A stretch of DNA of 64,000 nucleotides from an uncultured Eubacterium sp. (GTDB lineage: Bacteria; Bacillota; Clostridia; Lachnospirales; Lachnospiraceae): NCBI GenBank assembly GCA_958446835.1, contig CAUCXT010000010.1:1-64000 (forward strand). The letters are read 5' to 3'. The translations under genes and the position numbers were made by a program. The stretch's first letter is position 1. The number at the start of each line of letters is the position of its first letter. The notes below the pieces were generated by a model. The model had not been told where the DNA came from. It searched no databases and saw nothing but the letters and a program-made list of their open reading frames with translations. Shown piece after piece: positions 1 to 8,675 of the stretch.

Positions 1-399
1 CGGAAAATCCGGGCGGATGAAGTCGACCTTATCCTGCCTAAGTCCAAGGTCTATGGCAAGTCCGGTCTGATGTTCACTGTGCCCCGGAACAGCCACATAT
101 TTTTCGGTAAATTCAAGCCCGCTGTCGACCACACTGTCATCCCAGATTTTCTGCTGCTGCGCCTGCGAACGGTATCCACTCACGGGCACAATATATTTCC
201 ATCCATCAATCGCTTCCATAAGCTTGTTTAGCCAAGCCGCAGCCTCACTTTCAAGCAGCACACTCTCTCCCCACGGCGAAGCACCTATATCCTCCAGCTC
301 CAAAAAGCGCCCGCTCACGCCATTTAACCCATGCTTATCATTTACAAGCACCAGCCTGCCACACTGCGCCTGCTGTACCGGCATAATCACTCTCTTCAT
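1..399 (-). CDS. vanXY: VanXY-type D,D-dipeptidase/carboxypeptidase (3' end outside window)
   Basis: Partial: the first 133 codons are here and the rest lies beyond base 1. The protein is an M15B peptidase of the VanY/VanXY kind, with SGYRSQAQQQ near residue 74 and PGHSEHQTGLAID near residue 106, which carries the first metal-binding His and Asp. The catalytic Glu and second His would lie outside the window. VanXY enzymes cleave D-Ala-D-Ala dipeptide and remove terminal D-Ala from pentapeptide, clearing vancomycin targets in the cytoplasm. No signal peptide is visible, which fits VanXY better than membrane-bound VanY. The ATG at 399 has an AAGGAG site 9 bases upstream. The gene follows the ligase by 39 bases in the same direction. 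Confidence 0.85.
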   Translation of the reverse strand, partial: MKRVIMPVQQAQCGRLVLVNDKHGLNGVSGRFLELEDIGASPWGESVLLESEAAAWLNKLMEAIDGWKYIVPVSGYRSQAQQQKIWDDSVVDSGLEFTEKYVAVPGHSEHQTGLAIDLGLRQDKVDFIRPDFP

Positions 400-438
400 A
401 TACTGTCTCTCCTTATCACCAATTAGGTACTTAGGTAA

Positions 439-1491
439 TTACAAAACCTGCCCCAGAATCCTGTCAATTACCTCTTTAAATTCAATTCCGGCAGCCCTCA
501 TCATCCCCGGATACCTGCTGTGCTCCGTAAATCCCGGAATGGTGTTGACCTCGTTAAAGACTATCTCACCATCATTTGTGAGAAACATATCTACACGCGC
601 AAAGCCCGAACATCCCAACGCCCTATATATTTTCCGGGCTGTAGCCTTTATCCTCTGTGCGGTCTCTCCGTCCACACGCGCCGGCACATGAATTTTCGAT
701 GTCTTGAGTGTATATTTTTCGGTAAAATCAAAGAATCCTTCTGAAAGCTCAATCTCATCGACCTCTCCGACAATCAGCTTGTCCGTTCCAAGCACGGCAC
801 AGCCAACCTCGAAGCCATCTATATTTTCCTCTATAATCACGCTGTCATCGTACTCAAAAGCCTTCTTTACAGCGGCGCACAGCTCGCTGTCCTTGCACAC
901 CTTGGTTATTCCGAAGGATGAGCCCGCCTTCACCGGCTTGACAAAAAGAGGAAAGCCCACAATATCGGCGAACTTTGCAACCGCTTCCATAGCATTTTCA
1001 CTGTTCACAACCATCGCCTTCGGAACTCTCACTCCTGCCTCTCCAACCAGTCTGTGCGCTCTGTCCTTGTCCATGCACAGCGCGGAGGCAAGTATTCCAC
1101 AGCCCGCAACAGGTATGCCTGCAACCGACAGACATCCCTGCACCGAACCGTCCTCACCGTTCTTGCCATGCAGTACCGGCAGAGCGGCGTCTATTTTTAT
1201 ATAGCTTGTTGTACAATTATCTATGATAACAAGCTCATGCCTGCTCCTGTCCGGTGATATGACCGCCCTCCTACAGCTCTCATTCCACCATGAATCATTC
1301 TCTATATTCTGAACATCACCATCGTAGTAATACCAGTCACCAGCCTTTGTGATTCCGACAAGCACAGGCATATATTTATCCCTGTCAATATTTCTTATCA
1401 CAGCCGCAGCCGACTGCAGCGACACCCCATACTCCGGTGAACATCCCCCGAATATCACAAGCACATTCTTAATACCTGATTCCCTATCCAT
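439..1491 (-). CDS. vanG: VanG-type D-alanine:D-serine ligase
   Basis: 350 aa, ATP-grasp ligase of the Ddl/Van family. Recalled VanG sequence is closely similar throughout: the N-terminal VIFGG, then VLHGKNGEDG near residue 108, SALCMDKDRAH near 137, KPVKAGSSFGITKV near 186, the omega loop FTEKYTLKTSKIHVPAR near 256, and FNEVNTIPGFT at the C-terminal Mg/ATP site. VanG ligases join D-Ala to D-Ser so that peptidoglycan precursors bind vancomycin weakly. Serine preference is inferred from overall similarity and neighbours. The ATG at 1491 has GAGG 7 bases upstream. It lies between vanS and vanXY, and a strong terminator after vanS suggests its own promoter. An ordinary housekeeping Ddl is the less likely alternative. 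Confidence 0.88.
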   Translation of the reverse strand: MDRESGIKNVLVIFGGCSPEYGVSLQSAAAVIRNIDRDKYMPVLVGITKAGDWYYYDGDVQNIENDSWWNESCRRAVISPDRSRHELVIIDNCTTSYIKIDAALPVLHGKNGEDGSVQGCLSVAGIPVAGCGILASALCMDKDRAHRLVGEAGVRVPKAMVVNSENAMEAVAKFADIVGFPLFVKPVKAGSSFGITKVCKDSELCAAVKKAFEYDDSVIIEENIDGFEVGCAVLGTDKLIVGEVDEIELSEGFFDFTEKYTLKTSKIHVPARVDGETAQRIKATARKIYRALGCSGFARVDMFLTNDGEIVFNEVNTIPGFTEHSRYPGMMRAAGIEFKEVIDRILGQVL

Positions 1492-1621
1492 ACTCTTTCC
1501 TCATTTCCATATATTCTAAAACGGGCTTTTTAATCAGCTTCCGATGTCAAAACATGCTTAGTAAACTTAACTGTGTACAACATGTTATATTTATGCATAT
1601 CACGACTTTTGGGAGAAGCTT

Positions 1622-1640
1622 AGATGTTCTTAGAACATCT
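1622..1640. promoter_or_regulatory. perfect 9-bp dyad upstream of vanG
   Basis: AGATGTTCT and AGAACATCT are perfect inverted arms around one central base. Imperfect AAGC/GCTT arms extend them. The dyad lies in the vanS-vanG gap, about 10 bases past the vanS terminator and 130 bases upstream of the ligase start. No T-run follows on either strand, so it is more operator-like than terminator-like. A link to VanR is only a guess. Confidence 0.4.
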
Positions 1641-1650
1641 TGCTTCGTAC

Positions 1651-1697
1651 AAAAAAGCGCTCCGCTCCGATACAATAAATGTACCAGAACAGAGCGC
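1651..1697 (-). terminator. intrinsic terminator after vanRS
   Basis: On the minus strand, arms 1697-1680 and 1674-1657 form an 18-bp stem, fully paired if G-U pairs are allowed, with a 5-base loop. Six T residues follow (1656-1651). It lies about 60 bases after the vanS stop and separates vanRS from vanG-vanXY transcription. Confidence 0.92.
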
Positions 1698-1757
1698 CCC
1701 ATATATTCGGCAATGCTATTAAATTTCTTATGATTTTCCCATGAAATTCTTACGATT

Positions 1758-2918
1758 TTATGACGAAAGCGTCAGAGTGAACACTATCTTTTCGTCCGCA
1801 CTCGCCGCCTCTATGGTTCCGCCGTGAAGCTCAACAATCTCTTTGGCAATCGCAAGCCCCAGTCCTGAGCCTCCCGTGGAGGTGGAACGCGACGAATCCA
1901 CCCTGTAAAACTGCTCAAAAATCCTCGCAAGCTTCTCTGGAAGTATCGTCTTTCCAACATTGCTCACTACAATCCGCACATTGTCATTGTCCCTCTTCAT
2001 CGAAAGAATTATCTTCGTGCCATTGTAACTATAGTTTATGGCATTTCTTAGCAGATTGTCGAACACTCTCTCAAGCTTATCCCTGTCGCACATGATATTT
2101 ACATTGCTTTCTAGCTCCGTGACAATCTCTAACTCCTTATCCGCAAGCAGCGGTCTGAACTCAAATGCTATCTGCTCAAGCATCATCGACAGGTTCGTGT
2201 TCTCCATGTCAAGTGTGAGCGTTGTAAGGTTGAACCTTGTTATGTCAAAGAAATCGTTGATAAGCTCCTCTAGCCTCTCAGCCTTTTCAAGCGCAATCCC
2301 GGTATACCGCGCCCTCGTTGCGGCGGATATGTCCGGTTCGTCAACCAGAAGATTAAGATAGCCTATGACGCTTGTGAGAGGTGTCTTTAGGTCATGCGCC
2401 AGATACACAATGAGGTCATTTTTCCTCTGCTCTGCGGCTCTGGCAATCAGTTCATTTTTTACCGACTGCTCGCGAAGCATATTTAGCTCGTCCTCAACAT
2501 TTCTCATCGCCTTTGGAAGCACAATAACCTCGTCCTTGTTCTCAAGCATCTGCCCGGTGGCATCTATGATGTCATCCAAATATCTTAACGGCTTGCTCAT
2601 AAAATAGTACGTCAGCATGACTATTCCGGCTGCATAGAATCCAACCACGAATGCCATGAAATATTCCTGCACAAATATACCGATATAGTACAGCGGAGTA
2701 GTCCGCCACGATATTTTTATTGCAAGCTGTATCCCGGCAAGACCAAGCACAACATATAAAACCGTATATATAACAAGTGCCAGAAAATACTGCCATACCA
2801 GTGTGCGCGAAACACGGCTTCTTATGGCACGCCTTTTCTTATTGTTATTATCAGCGTTATTTTTATTCTTGTCGTTATTTTTATTGTAATTGTTATTGCT
2901 ATTCAATCTTGTATCCAA
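1758..2918 (-). CDS. vanS: VanS-like sensor histidine kinase
   Basis: 386 aa. An Asn/Lys-rich cytoplasmic leader (residues 6-30) precedes two membrane segments (about 41-63 and 82-105) with a short outer loop. Then come a HAMP-like region, an H-box YLAHDLKTPLTSVIGYLNLL with phospho-acceptor His near 175, and a HATPase domain ending in GGSGLGLAI. The H-box region resembles VanS of the VanB/VanG types. VanS senses glycopeptide action and phosphorylates or dephosphorylates VanR. The gene overlaps vanR by 20 bases, indicating coupled translation. The Asn-rich leader is unusual for VanS and may be a strain-specific expansion. Confidence 0.85.
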   Translation of the reverse strand: MDTRLNSNNNYNKNNDKNKNNADNNNKKRRAIRSRVSRTLVWQYFLALVIYTVLYVVLGLAGIQLAIKISWRTTPLYYIGIFVQEYFMAFVVGFYAAGIVMLTYYFMSKPLRYLDDIIDATGQMLENKDEVIVLPKAMRNVEDELNMLREQSVKNELIARAAEQRKNDLIVYLAHDLKTPLTSVIGYLNLLVDEPDISAATRARYTGIALEKAERLEELINDFFDITRFNLTTLTLDMENTNLSMMLEQIAFEFRPLLADKELEIVTELESNVNIMCDRDKLERVFDNLLRNAINYSYNGTKIILSMKRDNDNVRIVVSNVGKTILPEKLARIFEQFYRVDSSRSTSTGGSGLGLAIAKEIVELHGGTIEAASADEKIVFTLTLSS

Positions 2919-3624
2919 CCCCCCAGACCGTCTTTACGAACCTTGGCTTTCTTGCCGGCTCATTGAGCTTCTCGCGAAGTCTGGCTATATGCGCCATGAC
3001 CGTGTTGTTGTTGTCAAGATACTTATCACCCCACACTGCCTCGAACAGCTCCTCCGATGACACAACCTTTCCGCGGCGTTCACACAGATACCACAAAATT
3101 GAGAACTCTATAGGTGTTAACGATAACTCCTTTCCGTTAAAGGTGCACAGATGGCTCTCCTTTTCTATATGCAGGCTGCGTATATCGTACTCCTCTGTCT
3201 GCTTGTTCTCAACCACTCCTGTACTGTTGTTGTACCTTGTGTACCTCCTTAGCTGCGTCTTGACTCTCGCAACAAGCTCCAATGGATTAAACGGCTTAGT
3301 TATGTAATCATCAGCGCCCAGTGTAAGCCCTGTTATCTTGTCCATATCTTCAACCTTCGCCGTAAGCATAATTATGGGATAAAAATGCTCCTCCCTTATA
3401 TGTCTGCAAAGCGTAAAACCGTCCATATCAGGCATCATCACATCAAGTATGGCAAGCGAAAGCTCCTCACTGCGCACGCAGTCAAGTGCCTCCGTCGCAC
3501 GGTAGAACTTAAACACGTCATAACCCTCATTCTTTAAATAGACCTCCACAAGATCCGCTATCGCCGCCTCATCATCGACAATCATTATCTTTTCCTGCAA
3601 ATCGTGTTCCCTCATTTCTTTCAC
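2899..3624 (-). CDS. vanR: VanR-like OmpR-family response regulator
   Basis: 241 aa from the GTG at 3624. A receiver domain has the phospho-acceptor Asp in LDVMMPD (near 61) and KPFNPLELVARVK, followed by a winged-helix DNA-binding domain ending WGVGYKIE. Both halves resemble VanR of vanB/vanG clusters. It activates the van resistance genes when phosphorylated by VanS. The start is uncertain: an in-frame TTG giving MQEKIMIVDDE has GAGGG 8 bases upstream and matches the usual family N-terminus, so the true protein may be 8 residues shorter. It is first in its transcription unit, after a good sigma-A promoter. Confidence 0.87.
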   Translation of the reverse strand: MKEMREHDLQEKIMIVDDEAAIADLVEVYLKNEGYDVFKFYRATEALDCVRSEELSLAILDVMMPDMDGFTLCRHIREEHFYPIIMLTAKVEDMDKITGLTLGADDYITKPFNPLELVARVKTQLRRYTRYNNSTGVVENKQTEEYDIRSLHIEKESHLCTFNGKELSLTPIEFSILWYLCERRGKVVSSEELFEAVWGDKYLDNNNTVMAHIARLREKLNEPARKPRFVKTVWGVGYKIE

Positions 3625-3724
3625 GTATTATATATCTATTGCAAAGCATATACTTCAGCCGAACAATTACTTCATTCTGCTGTTTTGCTGCCGACTATAG
3701 GTATACTTTTGTTTTTCACTTTCT

Positions 3725-3753
3725 ATGTTAATTTTTACAACTGACAATGTCAA
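3725..3753 (-). promoter_or_regulatory. sigma-A promoter for vanRS
   Basis: On the minus strand TTGACA (3753-3748) and TAACAT (3730-3725) are 17 bases apart. It lies about 100 bases upstream of the vanR start. No other candidate this good was seen in the gap. Confidence 0.7.
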
Positions 3754-4006
3754 TCCTTTTATTTAACCAACTTATATCTCTGTCAAATCTAAAAAAGGAT
3801 ACTTGAAAATTACACTCATCAATGCTTATTCTTTCCGGCATTGGATATATGTGTAAGATTCAGGCATCCCTTTATCATCAATTTCTTATCATATTCATTT
3901 GTAAGTTTGTAATCAAGAACCACCACAATGGCTCCACCTGATTGTCAATGATATTCGCAATCCGCTTCGCTGCCTGCCCATATAAAATCGATGCTTCGCA
4001 TTTATT
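3754..4006. other. intergenic region between thiC and vanR promoter
   Basis: AT-rich sequence between the thiC stop and the vanRS promoter. I see no convincing gene or strong terminator for thiC. Only weak hairpins are present (GAGCC...GGTTC near 3920-3940, and ATGC/GCAT near 3990). Confidence 0.4.
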
Positions 4007-5311
4007 TTATAAAATATCGATATACTCCCCATTTAATGCCTTGTTCATGCTTCTGACTGCACAGAATTTTCCGCACATTGAGCAGCTATCCTCCTGCTCA
4101 GGTGCACGGCTGTCGCGGATAGCCATTGCCGTCTGAGGGTCTATTGAACATTCCCACTGCTTCTCCCAATCAAATGTACGTCTTGCATCCCCCATCGCAT
4201 CATCTAAATCCCTCGCATGAGGTATCTTTTTTGCAATATCTGCCGCATGTGCAGCAATGCGTGAAGCGATAATTCCCTGCTTCACATCATCGACATTAGG
4301 TAACGCGAGATGTTCAGCAGGTGTAACATAACAGAGAAATGCAGCTCCTGAGGCGGCAGCGATAGCACCTCCTATTGCAGATGTTATATGGTCATAACCC
4401 GGAGCTATATCTGTCACAATAGGCCCTAACACATAGAAAGGTGCACCCATGCATATAGTCTGCTGAATCTTCATGTTTGCCTCAATCTGATCCATAGGCA
4501 TATGACCCGGCCCTTCAACCATAACCTGAACATCCTTCGCCCATGCACGCTTTGTAAGCTCGCCAAGACGGACTAATTCCTCTATCTGGCATACATCACT
4601 TCCATCTGCAAGGCATCCCGGTCTGCATGCATCTCCAAGGGAGATTGTAACATCATATTCACGGCAGATATCAAGAATATCGTCAAAATATTCATAAAAC
4701 GGATTTTCCTCACCGGTCATGCTCATCCATGCAAATACCAGTGAGCCTCCTCTTGAAACAATATTCATCTTTCTCTTGTGCTTCTTAATCTGCTCTATAG
4801 TCTTTCTGGTAATTCCGCAATGAAGTGTAACAAAATCAACCCCATCCTGTGCATGCAGCCTTACAACATCTATGAAATCCTTCGCTGTAAGTGTCGCCAG
4901 ATCCCTCTGATAGTGAATAACGCTGTCATATACCGGAACCGTTCCTATCATCGCTGTGCACTCAGATGTAAGCTTGCGGCGGAACGGCTGCGTATTTCCA
5001 TGAGAGGATAAATCCATTATTGCCTCTGCCCCCATGTCAACCGCTGCCTGTACCTTCTTCATCTCAACATCATAATCCTTGCAGTCGCGTGATACTCCAA
5101 GATTCACATTTATCTTGGTTCTGAGCATTGAACCGACACCATTAGGGTCTATGCAGGTATGTAATCTATTTGCACATATTGCGACCTGTCCCTTGGCAAC
5201 CCACTCTCTTATCTCCTCCTCTGTACGATACTCCTTCTTTGCCACAATCTTCATCTCCGGAGTTATAATTCCCTTTCTTGCTGCCTCCATCTGTGTTGCG
5301 TATTCTCTCAT
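4007..5311 (-). CDS. thiC: phosphomethylpyrimidine synthase ThiC
   Basis: 434 aa, full length for the shorter Clostridial form. ThiC is a radical SAM enzyme that rearranges aminoimidazole ribotide to hydroxymethylpyrimidine (HMP) phosphate. Visible landmarks are the N-terminal ICANRLHTCIDPNGVG, MDLSSHG, SRGGSLVFAWM, GPGHMPMDQI and the C-terminal iron-sulfur motif CSMCGKFC near residue 415. The ATG at 5311 follows AGGAG. It is the last gene of the thiW-M-E-D-C unit and supplies the pyrimidine half that ThiD then phosphorylates. Confidence 0.97.
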   Translation of the reverse strand: MREYATQMEAARKGIITPEMKIVAKKEYRTEEEIREWVAKGQVAICANRLHTCIDPNGVGSMLRTKINVNLGVSRDCKDYDVEMKKVQAAVDMGAEAIMDLSSHGNTQPFRRKLTSECTAMIGTVPVYDSVIHYQRDLATLTAKDFIDVVRLHAQDGVDFVTLHCGITRKTIEQIKKHKRKMNIVSRGGSLVFAWMSMTGEENPFYEYFDDILDICREYDVTISLGDACRPGCLADGSDVCQIEELVRLGELTKRAWAKDVQVMVEGPGHMPMDQIEANMKIQQTICMGAPFYVLGPIVTDIAPGYDHITSAIGGAIAAASGAAFLCYVTPAEHLALPNVDDVKQGIIASRIAAHAADIAKKIPHARDLDDAMGDARRTFDWEKQWECSIDPQTAMAIRDSRAPEQEDSCSMCGKFCAVRSMNKALNGEYIDIL

Positions 5312-5413
5312 TTTAACTTTTCTCCTATTTCTATAATTATGATTTGCAATTGCAATTTTCTGCCTTTATGCCTATTATAAAGTTCTCCGGGCAGGGACTT
5401 GAATGACCCCTCC

Positions 5414-6229
5414 CTAATACCACAAAGAACCGGCCCCAATGACACAGCCATGGTCAAGCGGTCCTGAGCCATGTCCAAGATCGAGCATTGATGCAAGCGC
5501 ATGTGAAATATATTCCTTAGCCCTTGCCACTGAATCAGTGAGACTATAGCCTTTGGCAAGATTTGAGGCGATGGCACTTGAAAGTGTGCAGCCTGTTCCG
5601 TGAGTGTTAGGATTGTCGATTCGTTGACCCTCAAACCATGTGATTTTATCATCTTTAAACAGTAAGTCATTTGCATCGCTCACGCTGTGTCCTCCTTTCA
5701 GGAGAACCGCACAGCCATAGCTGTCATATATTTTTCGTGCTGCATTTATCATGCCCATATTATCTGCTATTGGCATACCTGATAAAACCTGTGCCTCCGG
5801 AATATTAGGTGTGATGACTGCAGCAAGCGGAAAAAGCTCCTGTATCATTGTTCCTACTGCCTCACTCTTCATAAGCGATGAACCACTTGTCGCTACCATC
5901 ACAGGGTCAAGCACAATATTCCGCGCCTTGCAATGCCTTAGTCTGTCCGCAATCACAGTAATCAAGTCTTCCGATGAAACCATTCCTATCTTAACCGCAT
6001 CCGGAAAAATGTCTTCAAATACCGCGTCAAGCTGTTCCTTTAAAAAATCCGGTGTAGATTCCTGAATTGCCCGTACACCCATGGTATTCTGTGCTGTCAT
6101 TGCAGTGATTGCACTCATGGCATACACACCATTGGCAAGCATTGTCTTTATATCTGCCTGAATACCTGCACCACCACTTGAATCACTCCCGGCAATCGTG
6201 AGTGCAGTTTTCAGCTTCTTTATCTCCAT
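5414..6229 (-). CDS. thiD: HMP/HMP-P kinase ThiD
   Basis: 271 aa, PfkB-like ribokinase fold. It phosphorylates HMP and HMP-P to HMP-PP for ThiE. The N-terminal ALTIAGSDSSGGAGIQADIKT is the substrate-binding region, and NTHGTGCTLSSAIASNLA near residue 210 is the anion hole with catalytic Asp/Cys environment. The ATG at 6229 has AGGAGG upstream. The thiE stop is only 5 bases before it, so the two are co-transcribed and probably translationally coupled. A 102-base gap without features separates it from thiC. Confidence 0.96.
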   Translation of the reverse strand: MEIKKLKTALTIAGSDSSGGAGIQADIKTMLANGVYAMSAITAMTAQNTMGVRAIQESTPDFLKEQLDAVFEDIFPDAVKIGMVSSEDLITVIADRLRHCKARNIVLDPVMVATSGSSLMKSEAVGTMIQELFPLAAVITPNIPEAQVLSGMPIADNMGMINAARKIYDSYGCAVLLKGGHSVSDANDLLFKDDKITWFEGQRIDNPNTHGTGCTLSSAIASNLAKGYSLTDSVARAKEYISHALASMLDLGHGSGPLDHGCVIGAGSLWY

Positions 6230-6234
6230 TTTTC

Positions 6235-6894
6235 CTATACCTCCTTAAAGTTACCTAAGCCAAGTTCCACTACTCTGCATTTAAGTTCTTCCACTGCAAG
6301 CTTAGGGTTTCCTGCTTTCATAATCGCTGACACTGCACATATACCTGCTATCGGAATCCCCTGCAAAATATCAATATTATTCTTATTAAGTCCGCCAATC
6401 GCATTCACCTTAATCGGAACTGCTGCACATATATCTCTAAGGGTATCTGTGGATGTAAGCACGGTCTTGACCTTCGTTGTTGTCGGATATATCGCACCTA
6501 CTCCAAGATAGTCTGCTCCCTGATCATATGCCTCTACAGCCTGCGGCACAGTTTTCGCTGTCGCTCCTATGATAATACTGTCTCCAAGTATTTTTCTCGC
6601 AATATATACCGGCATGTCACTCTGTCCAAGATGTACCCCTTCGGCATCAACTGCCATCGCTACATCTATTCTGTCATCAATTATAAGTGGCACATTATAT
6701 TTTTTTGCAATAATATGTACCTTATCAGCCAGTAGAATATATTCCCTGGTTGTCCTGTTCTTCTCCCTGAGCTGCATTATATTCACTCCGCCCTGAAGTG
6801 CCGACTCGACCCTCCACATGAATTCATCTTCAGCAAAGCCTGTACTATCCGTTATAAAATAAATCTTAGTATCAAAATCTTTTCCACTGCCCAT
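6235..6894 (-). CDS. thiE: thiamine-phosphate synthase ThiE
   Basis: 219 aa from the ATG at 6894, preceded by AAAGGG at 8 bases. An in-frame TTG at 6900 is less likely. ThiE condenses HMP-PP with thiazole phosphate to thiamine phosphate. The TIM-barrel motifs are visible: MQLREKN near residue 40, PLIIDDRIDVAMAVDAEGVHLGQSD near 70-95, GADYLGVGAIYPTTTK near 130, and AIGGLNKNN near 165. In the common form the phosphate-binding loop reads GP(I/V)F.T.TK; here it is GAIYPTTTK, a mild variant. It is the third gene of the riboswitch-controlled operon. Confidence 0.95.
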   Translation of the reverse strand: MGSGKDFDTKIYFITDSTGFAEDEFMWRVESALQGGVNIMQLREKNRTTREYILLADKVHIIAKKYNVPLIIDDRIDVAMAVDAEGVHLGQSDMPVYIARKILGDSIIIGATAKTVPQAVEAYDQGADYLGVGAIYPTTTKVKTVLTSTDTLRDICAAVPIKVNAIGGLNKNNIDILQGIPIAGICAVSAIMKAGNPKLAVEELKCRVVELGLGNFKEV

Positions 6895-6955
6895 AATCAA
6901 AGCCCTTTCTTAATGATTGACAAAATAATCTTTTCCTCAGCTACCGGCATTCCTG

Positions 6956-7762
6956 CTAATTTACTTCGATATATTCATCCACCTGTCCATGCGTAAGCGT
7001 TGTAAGATAATCCATAAGCCGCACCATAAATGTTCCGTTCCCTTCATCTGTCTGTGCAAGCTGCCCGCATATTCCAAGCACCACACATGCAGTCATGGCC
7101 GCCTCAAGTCCGCCTGACTGCAATATACCGGTCTGCGATAGGTATGCTGCGCACAATGATCCAAGCATACAACCTGTTCCAGTTACACTTGCCAACTGCC
7201 TTGTTCCATTTTTTATATGTATAAGTTGCTTTCCATCTGTAACAATATCCGTTTTCCCACTTGCAAGGATTGTTGTGTTGTATTTTTCCGCCAACGTCAT
7301 CGCTGCTCTATCTATACTGCCAATATCAATCTTTTCATCCGCATCGACTCCTGCACTGCTATACATATCACAATACAGTGCGTTTATCTCCGAATAGTTT
7401 CCCTTTATTACTTCCGGAATACCTATATTTAAAAGCTCATTTGTATAATTTCTTCGAAGATCAGAACACGCAATCCCCACCGCATCTAACACAACAGGAA
7501 TATTCTTTTCCTTTGCGGCAGCAAGTGAAAGCTTCATAGCTTCCATGCGCACATCGGTTATATTCCCAAGATTCAACAAAACCGCCTGTGCCGTGGAAGT
7601 TATCTGCCTGACCTCTTTAGGATGTTCTGCCATTATAGGACGAGCTCCTATCGCCAGCAGTGCGTTGGCGCACTGGTTTATGGATATCGGATTTGTTATA
7701 CAATGTATGAGCGGCATGTTGTCTTTAACTTTATTTCTTATACATTTTATCTGCTTCTTCAA
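6956..7762 (-). CDS. thiM: hydroxyethylthiazole kinase ThiM
   Basis: 268 aa. ThiM phosphorylates salvaged hydroxyethylthiazole so that ThiE can use it. Motifs include PLIHCITNPISINQCANALLAIGA at the N-terminus, PVVLDAVG near 108, EVIKGNYSEI, and the catalytic loop VTGTGCMLGS near 202. The start is a TTG at 7762 with GGGAG 8 bases upstream; no ATG fits. The cluster has no thiG, thiH, thiF or thiS, so ThiM plus ThiW probably provides the thiazole half of thiamine. Confidence 0.96.
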   Translation of the reverse strand: MKKQIKCIRNKVKDNMPLIHCITNPISINQCANALLAIGARPIMAEHPKEVRQITSTAQAVLLNLGNITDVRMEAMKLSLAAAKEKNIPVVLDAVGIACSDLRRNYTNELLNIGIPEVIKGNYSEINALYCDMYSSAGVDADEKIDIGSIDRAAMTLAEKYNTTILASGKTDIVTDGKQLIHIKNGTRQLASVTGTGCMLGSLCAAYLSQTGILQSGGLEAAMTACVVLGICGQLAQTDEGNGTFMVRLMDYLTTLTHGQVDEYIEVN

Positions 7763-7834
7763 AGCATACGCTCCCTTTCATTTCTTCCAATTTAGATTTT
7801 TGTGGGATACAGATTCATAAACCTTTCAAGCTAC

Positions 7835-8575
7835 TTACACTGCACCAGTCACCTGTGCATCCTTTTCCTTTACCTGTCCAATCTTCTTCACAACCAGATA
7901 AATTACCGCTGCAAGCATGAATCCGACTATTGATACATACGGAAGATATCCCCACACAACTCCTGTAAGATCTAATGCCTTCTCCACAAAAGCAATCACA
8001 ACGAATGAAACGGCTCCAAAAGCAGCTATTGTAAATGCATTGGATATAATTCCGCTCTTATAGCTGTAGCTCTTCGAGGCAAGCATATTCTGAATGTTGG
8101 TGAGCATTCCATTATCCGCAAGCTTACGAAGAAACGCATACGCAATACTTCCTCCGATCAATGTCCCGCATATAAATGAAGGCACATAGAATAACCAGGA
8201 AAGTCCTTCTCTTCCCCAGATAAACGTCATGACAGGATATGAGACAATCGCACCGATAATGCCTGTTCCAATAACCTCACCAAGAACGGCGCAGATCAGC
8301 TTTCCCTTTGATATTCTGTAAAAAACTCCCGACAAAAATGCCCCGAATACTGCTCCTGTAAGTGCTAACGGCGGAATACCCATTGTTATCATTCTGATAA
8401 TTCCTATCAGTGTTGCACAAAGAAGTGAATACCATGGTCCTAAAAATACAGAACACACAATATTGATAAAATGCGCCATTGGACACATTCCCTCAACCCT
8501 CAGAATCGGTGAGATAACAACTCCCAGTGCTACAAGCATTGACAATACCACCATTTTTAAAAGACCCTTTTTCAT
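7835..8575 (-). CDS. thiW: ECF transporter S component ThiW, with C-terminal extension
   Basis: 246 aa from the ATG at 8575, with AAGGAG 9 bases upstream; the ATG at 8581 is too close to that site. ThiW is the predicted thiazole-binding membrane subunit of an ECF transporter, working with an EcfAAT module encoded elsewhere. The diagnostic stretch GMCPMAHFINIVCSVFLGPWY is near residues 28-48. Four to five hydrophobic segments cover residues 5-150. Typical ThiW proteins are about 160-180 aa; this one has roughly 80 extra residues with two more membrane segments (about 180-205 and 215-235). It is the first gene after the TPP riboswitch, in keeping with thiamine-repressed uptake. Confidence 0.88.
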   Translation of the reverse strand: MKKGLLKMVVLSMLVALGVVISPILRVEGMCPMAHFINIVCSVFLGPWYSLLCATLIGIIRMITMGIPPLALTGAVFGAFLSGVFYRISKGKLICAVLGEVIGTGIIGAIVSYPVMTFIWGREGLSWLFYVPSFICGTLIGGSIAYAFLRKLADNGMLTNIQNMLASKSYSYKSGIISNAFTIAAFGAVSFVVIAFVEKALDLTGVVWGYLPYVSIVGFMLAAVIYLVVKKIGQVKEKDAQVTGAV

Positions 8576-8605
8576 TTTCATTTTCTCCTTTGAAAATATT
8601 AATGT

Positions 8606-8645
8606 AAAAAAAAATAGCGGAAGCTCCTAATCCGGTCGCTCCCGC
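8606..8645 (-). terminator. riboswitch-controlled terminator before thiW
   Basis: On the minus strand GCGGGAGC (8645-8638) pairs with GCTTCCGC (8624-8617) over 8 bp, with one G-U pair, around a 13-base loop. TA and nine T residues follow. Its position between the TPP aptamer and thiW indicates transcription attenuation when thiamine diphosphate is bound. Confidence 0.92.
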
Positions 8646-8675
8646 CAAAAATATACATAAAAACATAATACAAGC

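Noticed and set aside
1645..1656. TCGTACAAAAAA resembling a VanR-binding half-site
   Set aside because: It mismatches the recalled VanA-type box at two positions and is part of the terminator's T-run; no second copy was seen nearby.
5308..5676. 122-codon minus-strand open frame
   Set aside because: It lies in another frame of thiD, has no family resemblance and no suitable ribosome site.
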